From the NCBI RefSeq assembly GCF_001547935.1, contig NZ_AP014635.1, forward strand, positions 248,001 through 312,000: a DNA stretch of 64,000 nucleotides, given 5' to 3'. Shown piece after piece: positions 48,506 to 60,777 of the stretch (within the stretch, counting starts at the first letter, position 1; the number at the start of each line of letters is the position of its first letter). Below the pieces are notes generated by a model, which was not told where the DNA came from, searched no databases, and was given only the letters and a program-made list of their open reading frames with translations. The translations under genes and the position numbers were made by a program. The DNA is from Vibrio tritonius (GTDB lineage: Bacteria > Pseudomonadota > Gammaproteobacteria > Enterobacterales > Vibrionaceae).

Positions 48506-51500
48506 ATGGTTTACTCTTATACCGAGAAAAAGCGCATCCGTAAGGACTTTGGTACTCGTCCACAAGTGTTGGACATTCCATACCTGCTATCGATCCAGCT
48601 CGATTCGTTCGAAAAGTTCATCGAACAGGATCCTGAGGGACAATACGGTCTTGAAGCCGCTTTTCGTTCTGTATTTCCAATCCAGAGCTACAACGGCAAT
48701 TCAGAGCTGCAATACGTTAGCTACCGTCTTGGTGAGCCAGTATTTGACGTTAAAGAATGTCAAATCCGTGGCGTAACTTATTCAAAACCACTTCGCGTGA
48801 AATTGCGTCTGGTGATTTTTGATAAAGACGCGCCAGCAGGTACTGTCAAGGATATTAAAGAACAAGAAGTCTACATGGGTGAAATTCCACTCATGACTGA
48901 AAATGGTACCTTCGTAATCAATGGTACCGAGAGGGTTATCGTATCCCAGCTGCACCGAAGCCCCGGCGTGTTCTTCGACAGCGATAAGGGTAAGACTCAC
49001 TCATCAGGTAAAGTTCTTTATAACGCACGTATTATTCCTTACCGTGGTTCATGGTTGGATTTCGAATTCGATCCGAAAGACAACTTGTACGTACGTATTG
49101 ACCGTCGTCGTAAACTACCTGCTTCAATCATTCTGCGTGCTCTAGGCAAAACGACAGAAGAGATTCTTGATATTTTCTTCGAAAAAATTCACTTCGAAGT
49201 GAAAGATCAGACTCTTTACATGGAGTTAGAACCAGAGCGTCTACGTGGCGAAACTGCTACGTTTGATATCGAAGCTGATGGTAAAGTCTACGTAGAAAAA
49301 GGTCGCCGTGTTACAGCACGTCACATTCGTCAACTTGAAAAAGACGGCGTGAAGTTCATCGATGTTCCTGTGGAATACATCGTGGGCAAAGTATCGTCTA
49401 AAGATTATATCGACGAAGCGACTGGTGAAGTTATCGTAGCTGCTAACCAAGAAATCAGTCTTGAAGCGCTAGCTAACCTATCTCAAGCAGGTTACAAGAA
49501 ACTAGAAGTTCTATTTACGAACGATCTAGATCACGGTCCATTCATGTCTGACACACTACGTGTCGACAGTTCGTCTGACCGTATTTCTGCATTGGTAGAA
49601 ATCTACCGAATGATGCGCCCTGGCGAGCCGCCAACAAAAGAAGCAGCAGAAGCGCTGTTTGAAAGCCTATTCTTCTCTGAAGAACGTTACGACCTATCTA
49701 CTGTAGGCCGTATGAAGTTCAACAGCTCGATCGGTCGCGAAGACGCTGGTGAACAAGGCACACTCGATGAACTAGACATCATCGAAGTGATGAAAAAACT
49801 GATCTCTATCCGTAACGGTAAAGGCGAAGTGGACGATATCGACCACCTAGGTAACCGCCGTATCCGTAGCGTGGGTGAGATGGCAGAAAACCAATTCCGT
49901 GTTGGTCTTGTACGTGTAGAACGCGCTGTTAAAGAACGTCTAAGCCTAGGCGATCTCGACAACGTGATGCCACAAGATCTGATCAATGCGAAACCAATTT
50001 CTGCTGCAGTTAAAGAATTCTTTGGCTCTTCACAGCTTTCACAGTTCATGGACCAAAACAACCCATTGTCAGAAGTGACGCATAAACGTCGTATTTCTGC
50101 ATTAGGTCCTGGTGGTTTGACTCGTGAACGTGCGGGCTTCGAAGTACGTGACGTACAGGTAACTCACTACGGTCGTCTATGTCCTATCGAAACTCCTGAA
50201 GGTCCAAACATCGGTTTGATCAACTCTCTATCAGCGTTTGCGCGTTGTAACGAATACGGTTTCCTAGAAACTCCGTACCGTCGCGTGGTTGATGGTGTTG
50301 TTACTGATGAAGTAGATTACTTGTCTGCGATTGAAGAAGGTCAATTCGTTATCGCTCAGGCGAACGCGAAACTGACTGAAGAAAGCACTTTTGCTGATGA
50401 GCTAATCACTGCTCGTCAAAAAGGTGAATCTGGTCTTCACCCTCGTGAACACGTTAACTATATGGACGTTGCAACTAACCAAGTTGTATCGATTGCAGCA
50501 TCGCTTATCCCATTCCTAGAACACGATGACGCGAACCGCGCATTGATGGGTGCGAACATGCAACGTCAGGCTGTTCCAACACTGAAATCAGATAAACCTC
50601 TAGTAGGTACTGGTATCGAACGTAACGTAGCGGTTGACTCAGGTGTAACTGCAGTTGCGAAACGTGGTGGTATGATTCAGTCAGTTGACGCTTCACGCAT
50701 CGTAGTAAAAGTTAACGAAGAAGAATTGATTCCTGGCGAAGCGGGTATCGATATCTACAACTTAACTAAATACACTCGTTCTAACCAGAACACTTGTATC
50801 AACCAGCGTCCATGTGTGATGCCAGGTGAACCTGTGTCTCGTGGTGACGTTCTAGCTGACGGTCCTTCTACCGACCTTGGTGAACTTGCGCTTGGCCAAA
50901 ACATGCGTATCGCGTTCATGCCTTGGAACGGTTACAACTTCGAAGACTCGATCTTAGTTTCTGAGAAAGTTGTTCAAGACGACCGCTTTACCACTATCCA
51001 CATCCAAGAACTTTCTTGTGTGGCTCGTGATACTAAGCTAGGTGCTGAAGAGATCACTGCTGACATTCCAAACGTAGGTGAAGCTGCTCTATCTAAGCTA
51101 GATGAGTCAGGTATCGTTTACATTGGTGCAGAAGTTAAGGGTGGCGACATCCTAGTTGGTAAAGTAACACCTAAAGGTGAAACTCAGCTAACTCCTGAAG
51201 AAAAACTGCTACGTGCTATCTTCGGTGAAAAAGCATCTGACGTTAAAGATACTTCTCTACGTGTTCCTGGTTCAGTTACTGGTACGGTTATCGACGTACA
51301 AGTCTTCACTCGCGATGGCGTAGAGAAAGACAAACGTGCGCTTGAAATCGAACAGATGCAGTTGAAAGAAGCGAAGAAAGACTTAACCGAAGAATTCCAA
51401 ATCTTGGAAGGCGGTTTGCTTGCTCGTGTTCGTTCTCTGTTGATTGCTGGCGGTTATAGCGAAGCGAAACTAGACGGTCTAGATCGTAAGAAATGGTTAG

Positions 51501-52534
51501 AACAGACTCTTGAAGATGATGAACTACAAAACCAACTAGAGCAGTTGGCAGAGCAGTTCGACGAGCTGAAAGCTGAATTCGATAAAAAATTCGAAGCTAA
51601 GCGTCGTAAGATCACTCAAGGTGATGATCTTGCTCCTGGCGTATTGAAGATCGTTAAAGTTTATCTAGCAGTTAAACGTCGTATCCAGCCTGGTGATAAG
51701 ATGGCGGGTCGTCACGGTAACAAAGGTGTAATTTCTAAGATTAACCCAATCGAAGATATGCCTTACGATGAAACTGGTCGTCCTGTAGACATCGTTCTTA
51801 ACCCACTGGGTGTACCGTCTCGTATGAACATCGGTCAGATCCTTGAAGTTCACTTAGGTGCAGCAGCAAAAGGCATCGGTGACAAGATCAATACGATGGT
51901 CAAAGAGCAACAAGAACTAGCTAAACATCGTGAGTTCCTGCAAAAAGTTTATGATCTGGGTAATACACGCCAGCAAGTAGACATTGCTAGCCTATCTGAT
52001 GATGAAGTTCGTACCTTGATTGAAAACTTGCGTGGTGGTCTACCGATTGCAACGCCAGTGTTCGATGGTGCATCTGAGAAGAACATCAAAGCGCTGCTTA
52101 AACTTGCAGACCTTCCAGAATCTGGTCAGTTGACTCTGTTTGATGGTCGTACTGGTGATGCATTTGAGCGTCCTGTAACTGTTGGTTACATGTACATGCT
52201 TAAACTGAACCACCTTGTTGATGACAAGATGCACGCTCGTTCAACTGGTTCTTACAGCCTAGTAACTCAGCAACCACTAGGTGGTAAAGCTCAGTTCGGT
52301 GGCCAGCGTTTCGGTGAGATGGAAGTTTGGGCACTTGAAGCATACGGTGCCGCTTACACGCTACAAGAAATGTTGACTGTTAAGTCCGATGACGTGAACG
52401 GCCGTACTAAGATGTATAAAAACATTGTGGACGGTAATCACTCTATGGAACCTGGTATGCCTGAATCGTTCAACGTATTGTTGAAAGAGATTCGCTCACT
52501 AGGTATCAACATCGAGCTAGAAGACGAAGAGTAA
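48506..52534 (+). CDS. rpoB: DNA-directed RNA polymerase beta subunit
   Basis: Beta subunit of RNA polymerase, 1342 residues, exactly the E. coli length. It begins [16 protein letters not shown]. The rifampicin-binding region [18 protein letters not shown] and [20 protein letters not shown] shows the sensitive-type residues (D516, H526 and S531 equivalents). The catalytic-side motifs [28 protein letters not shown] and [20 protein letters not shown] are intact. It is read with rpoC from the rplJ promoter past the attenuator. Confidence 0.99.
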   Translation: MVYSYTEKKRIRKDFGTRPQVLDIPYLLSIQLDSFEKFIEQDPEGQYGLEAAFRSVFPIQSYNGNSELQYVSYRLGEPVFDVKECQIRGVTYSKPLRVKLRLVIFDKDAPAGTVKDIKEQEVYMGEIPLMTENGTFVINGTERVIVSQLHRSPGVFFDSDKGKTHSSGKVLYNARIIPYRGSWLDFEFDPKDNLYVRIDRRRKLPASIILRALGKTTEEILDIFFEKIHFEVKDQTLYMELEPERLRGETATFDIEADGKVYVEKGRRVTARHIRQLEKDGVKFIDVPVEYIVGKVSSKDYIDEATGEVIVAANQEISLEALANLSQAGYKKLEVLFTNDLDHGPFMSDTLRVDSSSDRISALVEIYRMMRPGEPPTKEAAEALFESLFFSEERYDLSTVGRMKFNSSIGREDAGEQGTLDELDIIEVMKKLISIRNGKGEVDDIDHLGNRRIRSVGEMAENQFRVGLVRVERAVKERLSLGDLDNVMPQDLINAKPISAAVKEFFGSSQLSQFMDQNNPLSEVTHKRRISALGPGGLTRERAGFEVRDVQVTHYGRLCPIETPEGPNIGLINSLSAFARCNEYGFLETPYRRVVDGVVTDEVDYLSAIEEGQFVIAQANAKLTEESTFADELITARQKGESGLHPREHVNYMDVATNQVVSIAASLIPFLEHDDANRALMGANMQRQAVPTLKSDKPLVGTGIERNVAVDSGVTAVAKRGGMIQSVDASRIVVKVNEEELIPGEAGIDIYNLTKYTRSNQNTCINQRPCVMPGEPVSRGDVLADGPSTDLGELALGQNMRIAFMPWNGYNFEDSILVSEKVVQDDRFTTIHIQELSCVARDTKLGAEEITADIPNVGEAALSKLDESGIVYIGAEVKGGDILVGKVTPKGETQLTPEEKLLRAIFGEKASDVKDTSLRVPGSVTGTVIDVQVFTRDGVEKDKRALEIEQMQLKEAKKDLTEEFQILEGGLLARVRSLLIAGGYSEAKLDGLDRKKWLEQTLEDDELQNQLEQLAEQFDELKAEFDKKFEAKRRKITQGDDLAPGVLKIVKVYLAVKRRIQPGDKMAGRHGNKGVISKINPIEDMPYDETGRPVDIVLNPLGVPSRMNIGQILEVHLGAAAKGIGDKINTMVKEQQELAKHREFLQKVYDLGNTRQQVDIASLSDDEVRTLIENLRGGLPIATPVFDGASEKNIKALLKLADLPESGQLTLFDGRTGDAFERPVTVGYMYMLKLNHLVDDKMHARSTGSYSLVTQQPLGGKAQFGGQRFGEMEVWALEAYGAAYTLQEMLTVKSDDVNGRTKMYKNIVDGNHSMEPGMPESFNVLLKEIRSLGINIELEDEE

Positions 52535-52581
52535 ACCCTATAGCAGCCCCTTCGAGGGCTGCTAGATTGGTTTTCGGTAGG

Positions 52582-52610
52582 AAGGTGCTTACTTCGGTAA
52601 GCTCCTTTTA
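52582..52610 (+). terminator. Terminator-like hairpin between rpoB and rpoC
   Basis: AAGGTGCTTAC pairs with GTAAGCTCCTT around TTCG (one mismatch) and is followed by TTTT. A second GC-rich hairpin lies at 52541-52564 (TAGCAGCCC with its complement). Both fall in the 96-bp gap before the rpoC start at 52631. Some read-through must occur because rpoC has no other visible promoter. Confidence 0.5.
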
Positions 52611-52630
52611 ACTCCTTACAGGAGCTGATT

Positions 52631-55600
52631 GTGAAAGACTTATTAAACTTTCTAAAAGCACAGCATAAGACTGAAGAATTTGACGCGATCAAAATCGGTC
52701 TTTCTTCGCCAGACATGATTCGTTCATGGTCTTTTGGTGAAGTTAAAAAACCTGAGACCATCAACTATCGTACGTTCAAACCTGAGCGCGATGGTTTGTT
52801 CTGTGCGCGTATTTTTGGTCCAGTTAAAGACTATGAATGTCTTTGTGGCAAATACAAGCGTCTGAAACACCGTGGTGTTATCTGTGAGAAGTGTGGCGTA
52901 GAAGTTACACAAACTAAAGTTCGCCGTGAACGTATGGGTCACATCGAACTTGCTTCTCCTGTTGCTCACATCTGGTTCCTAAAATCACTACCATCTCGTA
53001 TCGGTCTATTAATGGATATGCCGCTACGTGACATCGAACGTGTACTTTACTTCGAAATGTATGTAGTGACTGAGCCAGGCATGACTGATCTTGAAAAAGG
53101 TCAGATGCTGACTGAAGAAGAATACCTAGATCGCCTAGAAGAGTGGGGTGATGAATTCACCGCTAAGATGGGTGCAGAAGCGATCAAAGATCTGCTTCAA
53201 TCTATGGATCTTCCTGCAGAAGTTGAGATGATGCGTGAAGAGTTACAAACCACTAACTCTGAAACAAAACGCAAGAAAATCACTAAGCGTTTGAAATTGG
53301 TTGAAGCGTTCGTTACTTCTGGTAATAAACCAGAATGGATGATCCTAACTGTTCTTCCAGTTCTTCCGCCAGATCTTCGTCCTCTAGTTCCACTAGACGG
53401 CGGTCGCTTTGCGACTTCTGATCTGAACGATCTTTACCGTCGTGTGATCAACCGTAACAACCGTTTGAAACGCCTTCTAGAGCTAGCTGCTCCGGACATC
53501 ATCGTACGTAACGAAAAACGTATGTTGCAAGAGTCTGTTGATGCGCTTCTTGATAACGGTCGTCGTGGTCGTGCGATCACTGGTTCTAACAAGCGTCCTC
53601 TGAAATCTCTTGCTGATATGATCAAGGGTAAACAAGGTCGTTTCCGTCAGAACCTTCTTGGTAAACGTGTAGACTACTCAGGCCGTTCTGTTATCACAGT
53701 TGGTCCATACCTACACCTACACCAATGTGGTCTTCCTAAGAAGATGGCACTTGAGCTGTTCAAACCATTCATCTACAGCAAGCTAGAGACTCGTGGTCTT
53801 GCGACTACAATCAAAGCTGCGAAGAAAATGGTTGAGCGCGAAGAAGCAGTTGTTTGGGATATCCTAGACGAAGTAATTCGTGAACACCCTGTAATGCTTA
53901 ACCGTGCACCAACACTGCACCGTTTGGGTATCCAGGCATTTGAACCTGTACTAATCGAAGGTAAAGCGATTCAGCTTCACCCGTTGGTTTGTGCGGCGTA
54001 CAACGCGGACTTCGATGGTGACCAAATGGCGGTACACGTACCGCTAACGCTAGAAGCTCAACTTGAAGCTCGTACACTGATGATGTCGACGAATAACATT
54101 CTGTCGCCAGCGTCAGGTGATCCGATCATCGTACCTTCTCAGGACGTTGTATTGGGTCTGTACTACATGACTCGTTCGAAAATCAACGACAAAGGCGAAG
54201 GTATGTACCTTGCTGGCCCTAAAGAGGCTGAGAAAGCGTACCGCACCAAGACCGCTACGTTGCACGCTCGAGTTAAAGTACGTATTACCGAGACTGTAAT
54301 TGATGACGATGGCAATACCACGACTGAAACTAAGATGGTAGATACTACCGTTGGTCGTGCAATGCTATGGCAAATCGTACCGAAAGGTCTGCCATACTCT
54401 GTTATCAACCAAAAACTTGGTAAGAAACAGATTTCTAACCTGTTGAACGTGGCTTACCGTAAGCTAGGTCTGAAAGATACTGTTATCTTCGCTGACCAAA
54501 TCATGTACACAGGTTTTGCTTACGCAGCACTTTCTGGTGTTTCTGTTGGTATCGACGACATGGTTGTTCCACCAGCGAAATACACTGAGATCTCTGCAGC
54601 GGAAGAAGAAGTTCGTGAAATTCAAGAACAGTTCCAATCTGGTCTTGTAACAGCGGGCGAACGCTACAACAAAGTGATCGATATCTGGGCTTCTACCAAC
54701 GACCGTGTTGCTAAAGCGATGATGGCTAACTTGTCATCTGAAACTGTTATCAACCGTGATGGTGAAGAAGAACAACAAGAGTCGTTCAACAGCATCTACA
54801 TGATGGCCGACTCTGGTGCGCGTGGTTCTGCAGCTCAGATTCGTCAGCTTGCTGGTATGCGTGGTCTGATGGCTCGTCCAGATGGTTCAATCATCGAAAC
54901 GCCAATCACCGCGAACTTTAAAGAAGGTCTAAACGTACTTCAGTACTTTATCTCAACGCACGGTGCTCGTAAGGGTCTTGCGGATACAGCATTGAAGACA
55001 GCGAACTCGGGTTACTTGACTCGTCGTCTAGTAGACGTTGCACAAGACGTGGTTGTTACTGAACACGACTGTGGCACGCACGAAGGCGTTGTTATGACTC
55101 CTCACATCGAGGGTGGTGACGTTAAAGTAGCACTGACTGAACTTGTTCTTGGTCGTGTGGTTGCAGAAGATGTTCTGATCCCTGGTACTGAAGAAGTTCT
55201 TGTTCCTCGTAACACGTTGATCGACGAGAAATGGTGTCAAATCCTGAATGAAAATTCAGTTGACCAAATCTTCGTACGTTCAGTGGTAACCTGTGATTCT
55301 GACTTCGGTTGTTGTTCACTATGTTACGGTCGTGACCTAGCTCGCGGTCATATGGTGAACCAAGGTGAAGCAGTTGGTGTTATCGCAGCTCAGTCAATCG
55401 GTGAACCTGGTACACAGCTTACCATGCGTACGTTCCATATCGGTGGTGCGGCATCGACAGCAGCAGCGGAAAACAGCATCAAAGCGAAGAACAAAGGTTC
55501 TGTTAAACTGCACAACGCTAAATTCGTAACAAACAAAGAAGGTAAGCTAGTTATCACGTCTCGTGCTTCTGAGCTAACCATCATTGACGAATTCGGTCGT

Positions 55601-56833
55601 ACTAAAGAGAAACACAAACTTCCTTACGGTTCTCACCTAAGTAAAGGTGATAATGACGGCGTAGAAGTTGGTGACGTAGTTGCAAACTGGGAAGCGCACA
55701 CACTGCCAATCATCACTGAAGTGGCAGGTCGCATCCAGTTTGTTGACATGATCGACGGTGTAACGGTTTCTCGCCAGACTGATGACCTAACAGGTCTATC
55801 TTCAAGCGAAGTAACTGATGCAGCAGCTCGTCCATCAGCAGGTAAAGATATGCGTCCAGCAATCAAACTTGTTGATGAGAAAGGTAATGATGTAACGATT
55901 CCTGGTACTGATATGCCAGCTCAATACTTCCTACCTGGCAAAGCAATTGTAAACATCGAAGATGGCGCGGAAGTTAACGTGGGTGATACGCTAGCTCGTA
56001 TTCCTCAAAAATCTGGCGGTAACAAAGATATCACCGGTGGTCTTCCACGCGTTGCTGACTTGTTCGAAGCTCGTAAACCGAAAGAGCCTGCAATTCTTGC
56101 TGAACACACAGGTACTGTGTCATTCGGTAAAGAAACGAAAGGTAAACGTCGTCTAGTAATCACTCGTGATGGCGGTGACGCTTACGAAGAGATGATTCCT
56201 AAGCATCGTCAGTTGAACGTGTTTGAAGGTGAACGTGTTGAACGTGGTGACGTAATTGCTGATGGTCCAGAGTCTCCACATGACATTCTACGTCTACGTG
56301 GTGTTCACGCTGTGACTCAGTACATCACTAACGAAGTTCAGGAAGTATACCGTCTACAAGGCGTTAAGATTAACGATAAGCACATTGAAACTATCGTTCG
56401 TCAAATGCTACGTAAGTGTACTATCACTCATGCTGGGGATTCTGAATTCCTACCGGGTGAACAGGTTGAATACGCACAAGTTAAGATTGCTAACCGTGAT
56501 CTAGAAGCTGAAGGCAAAGAGCCTGCACGTTTTGAACGTGAGCTATTAGGTATCACTAAAGCCTCTCTTGCAACTGAGTCATTCATCTCTGCTGCATCGT
56601 TCCAAGAAACAACTCGCGTTCTTACTGAAGCGGCTGTATCTGGTAAACGTGATGAACTACGCGGCTTGAAAGAGAACGTAATTGTTGGTCGTCTGATCCC
56701 AGCTGGTACTGGTTTCGCATACCACCAAGAACGTCAAGCTAAGCGCGAAGCGCAGAAAGAAGGCCCTTCTGTTGAACAAGCAACAGATAACCTTGCTGCA
56801 TTGCTAAACGCTGGTTTCTCTTCTGACGAGTAA
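52631..56833 (+). CDS. rpoC: DNA-directed RNA polymerase beta' subunit
   Basis: Beta' subunit, 1400 residues (E. coli 1407). It starts at GTG ([17 protein letters not shown]) after AGGAG. The N-terminal zinc site is [20 protein letters not shown]. The catalytic triple aspartate is in [16 protein letters not shown] near residue 460. The second zinc site is CGTHEGVV plus [16 protein letters not shown] near 890. The bridge helix/trigger-loop region [21 protein letters not shown] is intact. The protein ends in a normal C-terminus. Confidence 0.99.
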   Translation: MKDLLNFLKAQHKTEEFDAIKIGLSSPDMIRSWSFGEVKKPETINYRTFKPERDGLFCARIFGPVKDYECLCGKYKRLKHRGVICEKCGVEVTQTKVRRERMGHIELASPVAHIWFLKSLPSRIGLLMDMPLRDIERVLYFEMYVVTEPGMTDLEKGQMLTEEEYLDRLEEWGDEFTAKMGAEAIKDLLQSMDLPAEVEMMREELQTTNSETKRKKITKRLKLVEAFVTSGNKPEWMILTVLPVLPPDLRPLVPLDGGRFATSDLNDLYRRVINRNNRLKRLLELAAPDIIVRNEKRMLQESVDALLDNGRRGRAITGSNKRPLKSLADMIKGKQGRFRQNLLGKRVDYSGRSVITVGPYLHLHQCGLPKKMALELFKPFIYSKLETRGLATTIKAAKKMVEREEAVVWDILDEVIREHPVMLNRAPTLHRLGIQAFEPVLIEGKAIQLHPLVCAAYNADFDGDQMAVHVPLTLEAQLEARTLMMSTNNILSPASGDPIIVPSQDVVLGLYYMTRSKINDKGEGMYLAGPKEAEKAYRTKTATLHARVKVRITETVIDDDGNTTTETKMVDTTVGRAMLWQIVPKGLPYSVINQKLGKKQISNLLNVAYRKLGLKDTVIFADQIMYTGFAYAALSGVSVGIDDMVVPPAKYTEISAAEEEVREIQEQFQSGLVTAGERYNKVIDIWASTNDRVAKAMMANLSSETVINRDGEEEQQESFNSIYMMADSGARGSAAQIRQLAGMRGLMARPDGSIIETPITANFKEGLNVLQYFISTHGARKGLADTALKTANSGYLTRRLVDVAQDVVVTEHDCGTHEGVVMTPHIEGGDVKVALTELVLGRVVAEDVLIPGTEEVLVPRNTLIDEKWCQILNENSVDQIFVRSVVTCDSDFGCCSLCYGRDLARGHMVNQGEAVGVIAAQSIGEPGTQLTMRTFHIGGAASTAAAENSIKAKNKGSVKLHNAKFVTNKEGKLVITSRASELTIIDEFGRTKEKHKLPYGSHLSKGDNDGVEVGDVVANWEAHTLPIITEVAGRIQFVDMIDGVTVSRQTDDLTGLSSSEVTDAAARPSAGKDMRPAIKLVDEKGNDVTIPGTDMPAQYFLPGKAIVNIEDGAEVNVGDTLARIPQKSGGNKDITGGLPRVADLFEARKPKEPAILAEHTGTVSFGKETKGKRRLVITRDGGDAYEEMIPKHRQLNVFEGERVERGDVIADGPESPHDILRLRGVHAVTQYITNEVQEVYRLQGVKINDKHIETIVRQMLRKCTITHAGDSEFLPGEQVEYAQVKIANRDLEAEGKEPARFERELLGITKASLATESFISAASFQETTRVLTEAAVSGKRDELRGLKENVIVGRLIPAGTGFAYHQERQAKREAQKEGPSVEQATDNLAALLNAGFSSDE

Positions 56834-56844
56834 TCGACAGCGAT

Positions 56845-56874
56845 AAAAAAAGGCACCTTAGGGTGCCTTTTTTA
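56845..56874 (+). terminator. Intrinsic terminator after rpoC
   Basis: AAAAAAGGCACC pairs with GGTGCCTTTTTT around a 4-base loop. It also ends in an A tract for the convergent rsd. Confidence 0.9.
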
Positions 56875-56931
56875 TTACTTGCCGTTTTGTTTTTGATAAT
56901 AAAATCTGAAATGTTCTACGTTATCTGTGTG

Positions 56932-57420
56932 CTATGCACCAGGAGGTACAGCTAAGCTATCGGCAATTAATTGAATTAATGAATCTTCGATACCAAAGCG
57001 TTGCTCTAGTGCTTCTCCCACTTCGGAAAGATCATGATCCAGATCTTCTAAATCTTCATCGTCAGCAATCGTTGCGTATTTATCTGTGAAGCTTAGTAAA
57101 GGTTCATTCGTTTCAATAATATCGCCATAAGTGGCATTGATATCATCTGTGGCGTGAAAACCGGTGGCGTGCCATTTGTTCATCACCATATCGTATATTT
57201 TGAAATGTCCTTCCGAAATGTAATCAACGAGGTCTTGGCAGAAGACCTGAAGCTCAATAGGTGATGGTAGCTCAGCTATCGTTGCTTTAGCAGCACTTGG
57301 CTGCAGATTAGCTAGTTTGCAATAGGCGACGATCAGCACTTGTCTTTTGTTTAACCAATGGTCAATAACGTCGCTGGAGCCACCCCACTGTTCTTGTGTT
57401 TTTTTCAGTTTATTTAGCAT
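56932..57420 (-). CDS. rsd: Anti-sigma-70 factor Rsd
   Basis: Rsd binds the sigma-70 factor in stationary phase and frees core polymerase for other sigmas. The 162 residues begin MLNKLKKTQEQWGG and contain LVDYISEGHFKIYD and the C-terminal helix LSEVGEALEQRFGIEDSLI, both typical of Rsd/AlgQ. The start at 57420 has GAGGG 9 bases upstream; the longer frame to 57447 does not match the family. It is convergent with rpoC and divergent from nudC, as in E. coli (rsd-nudC-hemE). Confidence 0.95.
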   Translation of the reverse strand: MLNKLKKTQEQWGGSSDVIDHWLNKRQVLIVAYCKLANLQPSAAKATIAELPSPIELQVFCQDLVDYISEGHFKIYDMVMNKWHATGFHATDDINATYGDIIETNEPLLSFTDKYATIADDEDLEDLDHDLSEVGEALEQRFGIEDSLIQLIADSLAVPPGA

Positions 57421-57601
57421 AACAATGCCCTCATGGCTCATCATCAAACGATGATTATTCTATGGCTCATAGGAATAAAAAATGGAAAAAAACCTATTGG
57501 GTATACAAGAATTTATAGAACATTTAACCAACAACTACAAACTCTGGCATGAAATCAGATTGCCAGTAAAATGAAGTGACTTCAAGAAATGAGGATCAAA
57601 A

Positions 57602-58381
57602 ATGTTAAAGAATAGTGATGAGAAAAACGCTTATTGGTGTGTTGTTTCAGGAACTGAGGTTTGGAGTGTTGATGGTGATATCCCTTTTGGCACTGCCGAG
57701 CAGTTCCAACTTCCTGTATCACAAGCAGTTCAGATCGGTAGTTATCAAGATTCACCGGTATATTGGATTAATGCTGATGAGCTTGAAACCGTCCCTGAAT
57801 TGGTTTCTTTACGTAGCTTATTAGCGCTTGATACAACTCGTTTTCATTTATTGAGTAAAGCGGTTCAATATGGTCACATGACTCAATCGCAACGTTTTTG
57901 TCCAAACTGTGGGGGGCGCAACTATTTCAATCATAATCAGACGGCAATGCAGTGCCAAGATTGTCGTACATTGCACTATCCGCGTATTTCCCCATGCGTC
58001 ATTGTTGCTGTGAGAAAAGAAAATCAGATCTTACTGGCTCAGCATCCACGCCATAAAACCGGAATGTATACGGTTATTGCTGGTTTTGTTGAGTCTGGAG
58101 AAACGTTGGAAGAGTGTGTGGCACGTGAAGTTCAAGAAGAAACGGGCTTACAAATTACTAATATTCGCTATTTTGGTAGTCAGCCGTGGGCATTCCCTTC
58201 CAACATGATGATGGGCTTTTTGGCTGAATACGCTGGTGGAGAAGTGAAACCTGATTACAGCGAATTAAGTGATGCACAGTGGTTTAGCCCTGATACCCTA
58301 CCAGAGCTAGCACCTAAAGGTACGATCGCTCGCGAACTGATTGAACATACGGTTGCTACTATTTTAGAACAGGGCAAATAA
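57602..58381 (+). CDS. nudC: NAD+ diphosphatase / NAD-cap decapping enzyme NudC
   Basis: NudC hydrolyses NADH and removes NAD caps from RNA. It is 259 residues (E. coli 257). The zinc ribbon is [10 protein letters not shown] with MQCQDC (about 100-121). The Nudix box [23 protein letters not shown] spans about residues 162-184, followed by the NADH-family signature [14 protein letters not shown] near 197. The start at 57602 follows GAGGATCAAA. hemE follows after the palindromic element. Confidence 0.97.
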   Translation: MLKNSDEKNAYWCVVSGTEVWSVDGDIPFGTAEQFQLPVSQAVQIGSYQDSPVYWINADELETVPELVSLRSLLALDTTRFHLLSKAVQYGHMTQSQRFCPNCGGRNYFNHNQTAMQCQDCRTLHYPRISPCVIVAVRKENQILLAQHPRHKTGMYTVIAGFVESGETLEECVAREVQEETGLQITNIRYFGSQPWAFPSNMMMGFLAEYAGGEVKPDYSELSDAQWFSPDTLPELAPKGTIARELIEHTVATILEQGK

Positions 58382-58386
58382 AAAAA

Positions 58387-58406
58387 TCCCTCCAAGAAGG
58401 AGGGGG
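58387..58406 (+). terminator. Hairpin after nudC
   Basis: CCCTCC pairs with GGAGGG around a 5-base loop, immediately after the nudC stop codon. There is little T tract on the plus strand, so it is a weak terminator. Confidence 0.5.
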
Positions 58407-58500
58407 TAAGTAATATGTCGTTATGAGATGTCGGTAGTTTGAGTACCTGCTACTTTTATTATTGTGTAGTGAGCGAACAAATTTGTAACATTTTGATAAA

Positions 58501-58766
58501 TATACCCAAGTAACCTCAAGATGCGGTTTCAGCGAGAATGTATTCGTTCATAGGCAAGGCACCGATTTGAATACATAGTTATTCTACGTAGAAAATCGGT
58601 AACGCAGCATAGGAGCGAATACAACTCGCCCCTTGGGAGCTCATCAACAAGCCCATTTCTGCGCCCAATGACGTTGAAAGGGAATGACCATTCCTTCCGT
58701 CATTGAGCTTGACCTGTGCTCGTTGATGAAGCTCTGAAGTCTGCATCTTGAGGTCATTTGGGTATA
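58501..58766. repeat. 266-bp palindromic MITE-like element
   Basis: The element has 24-bp imperfect terminal inverted repeats: TATACCCAAGTAACCTCAAGATGC at 58501-58524 and its near complement at 58743-58766 (two mismatches). The inside is full of shorter nested palindromes: TTCTACGTAGAA near 58573, GGAATGACCATTCC near 58681 flanked by CAATGACG/CGTCATTG, and GAGCTCATCAAC paired with GTTGATGAAGCTC. No coding frame is present. It fits a non-autonomous element or a folded repeat family. The family is not named from sequence alone. Confidence 0.75.
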
Positions 58767-58898
58767 GTAGCAAAATATTTATTGATTTATCGCTTAATTA
58801 CTTGAACTGGATAACAAAGCCGAGCGGTTTTCCTTATAGAAGGGTGTTAGAATACCTGCCCAGTAAATCAGCTAATAGAAGAATAATTGGAAGACGGA

Positions 58899-59969
58899 AT
58901 GACAGAATTAAAAAACGATCGTTATTTACGCGCCTTGCTTAAACAACCGGTCGATTGCACTCCTGTATGGATGATGCGTCAGGCTGGACGTTATTTGCCT
59001 GAGTACCGTGAAACTCGCGCTATCGCTGGCGATTTTATGTCCTTGTGTCGTAATGCTGAACTTGCTTCAGAAGTGACTTTGCAGCCTTTGCGTCGTTTCC
59101 CTTTGGATGCGGCCATTTTGTTTTCCGATATTTTGACTATTCCCGATGCAATGGGGTTAGGCTTACGTTTTGAAACAGGCGAAGGCCCTGTATTTGATAA
59201 GCCAATTACTTGTCGAGCAGATGTGGAGCGTATCGGCATACCAGACCCTGAAGGTGAGCTGCAGTATGTGATGAATGCGGTACGTCAAATCCGCAAAGAT
59301 CTACAAGGAGAAGTTCCTCTGATTGGTTTCTCTGGTAGCCCTTGGACATTAGCGACTTATATGGTTGAAGGTGGAAGCTCAAAAGCATTCACTAAGATCA
59401 AAAAAATGATGTATAGCGACCCACATACCTTGCATCTGTTGCTTGATAAATTAGCGGATAGTGTCATTGATTATTTGAACGCACAAATTAAAGCGGGCGC
59501 TCAATCGGTGATGGTATTTGATACGTGGGGTGGAGTACTAACACCAAGAGATTACAACGACTTCTCTTTGCAATACATGCACAAAATTGTGGATGGATTA
59601 ATTCGTGAAAATGATGGTCTTCGCGTACCTATAACCTTATTCACCAAGAATGGCGGCATGTGGCTTGAAAAGATTGCTGCAACAGGTTGCGATGCTGTTG
59701 GTTTAGATTGGACCATTAATATTGCGGATGCGAAAGCGCGTATTGGTGACAAAGTTGCACTGCAAGGCAATATGGATCCATCTATGCTGTATGCACAACA
59801 CGATCGTATTCGTGAAGAAGTTGGCAATATTTTAGCGGGGTTTGGCGAAGGTACTGGACATGTATTTAACTTAGGTCATGGTATTCATCTTGACGTGCCA
59901 CCTGAAAATGCGGGTGTGTTTGTGGATGCCGTTCATGAACTGTCTAAGCCTTATCACTCAAATAAATAA
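58899..59969 (+). CDS. hemE: Uroporphyrinogen decarboxylase
   Basis: HemE converts uroporphyrinogen III to coproporphyrinogen III in haem synthesis. It is 356 residues (E. coli 354). Conserved motifs are [16 protein letters not shown], the catalytic aspartate segment [32 protein letters not shown], and [17 protein letters not shown] near the C-terminus. The start at 58899 ([14 protein letters not shown]) follows GGAAGACGG; a TTG at 58887 would add four residues. It lies downstream of the MITE-like element. Confidence 0.98.
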   Translation: MTELKNDRYLRALLKQPVDCTPVWMMRQAGRYLPEYRETRAIAGDFMSLCRNAELASEVTLQPLRRFPLDAAILFSDILTIPDAMGLGLRFETGEGPVFDKPITCRADVERIGIPDPEGELQYVMNAVRQIRKDLQGEVPLIGFSGSPWTLATYMVEGGSSKAFTKIKKMMYSDPHTLHLLLDKLADSVIDYLNAQIKAGAQSVMVFDTWGGVLTPRDYNDFSLQYMHKIVDGLIRENDGLRVPITLFTKNGGMWLEKIAATGCDAVGLDWTINIADAKARIGDKVALQGNMDPSMLYAQHDRIREEVGNILAGFGEGTGHVFNLGHGIHLDVPPENAGVFVDAVHELSKPYHSNK

Positions 59970-60051
59970 GTACTCATTGGCACTGTATTGCAGTGCCTAC
60001 ATTACAGAACGAACTTGGTAAATTGCGAACGTAGTGAGGGAATCCTCTTCG

Positions 60052-60687
60052 ATGAAAACGAAAGACCGAATTGTTTATGCTGCATTAGAACTGTTTAATG
60101 ATAATGGGGAGCGTAGCATTACGACTAACCATATCGCTGCCCATATCGATATTAGTCCGGGTAATTTGTACTACCATTTCCGTAATAAACAAGAAATTGT
60201 GCGTGAAATATTTAAATTGTATTCAGCAGAATTGATTGAACGTTTTACACCGCTACAAGGGCAGTACGAGAGTTTAACTTTACTTAAGCATTATCTCGAT
60301 TCGATCTTTACTTTGATGTGGCGTTACCGTTTTTTCTACGCAAACTTACCAGATATTTTGCAGCGAGATGATCAATTACACGCGGAATATATTGCAGTAC
60401 AAGATAAGCTCCAAGCAAATCTAATCAATATTATCCGAGCTTTTGTGGAAATGGATTTGTTAGATATTGCTGAGCAAGATATGCAGAAAACAGCGACAAC
60501 TCTTCATATCGTGGCCTCTTCTTGGCTTGCGTATCGTTCTGCTATGTCGCCTAAAACTCGTATTACAGAGTCAGTGATTCATCAAGGTGTGTTACAAATT
60601 ATCTCTATCGTAAAACCGACTGCTACAGCAACCGGATATGAGCAGCTGCAACTGTTGGAAGAAGGTGTGCGCGCGATGCATGCTTAA
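60052..60687 (+). CDS. TetR/AcrR family transcriptional regulator
   Basis: A 211-residue repressor-type protein. The N-terminal helix-turn-helix domain is clear (RIVYAALELFNDNGERSITT, then HIDISPGNLYYHFRNKQEIV, about residues 5-50). The C-terminal ligand domain is all helical and not assignable. ATG at 60052 is used; GAGG lies 14 bases upstream, and a GTG at 60034 is less likely. Its targets are unknown; it lies between hemE and the DHH gene on the same strand. Confidence 0.9.
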   Translation: MKTKDRIVYAALELFNDNGERSITTNHIAAHIDISPGNLYYHFRNKQEIVREIFKLYSAELIERFTPLQGQYESLTLLKHYLDSIFTLMWRYRFFYANLPDILQRDDQLHAEYIAVQDKLQANLINIIRAFVEMDLLDIAEQDMQKTATTLHIVASSWLAYRSAMSPKTRITESVIHQGVLQIISIVKPTATATGYEQLQLLEEGVRAMHA

Positions 60688-60777
60688 AAAGAAATGAGAT
60701 ATAACCTTTCTGTCTTGGGCAAGAAAGGTTAATGCTGGTAACGTGACTGAGTGAATTGACTCAGTAAACGGTTTGAT

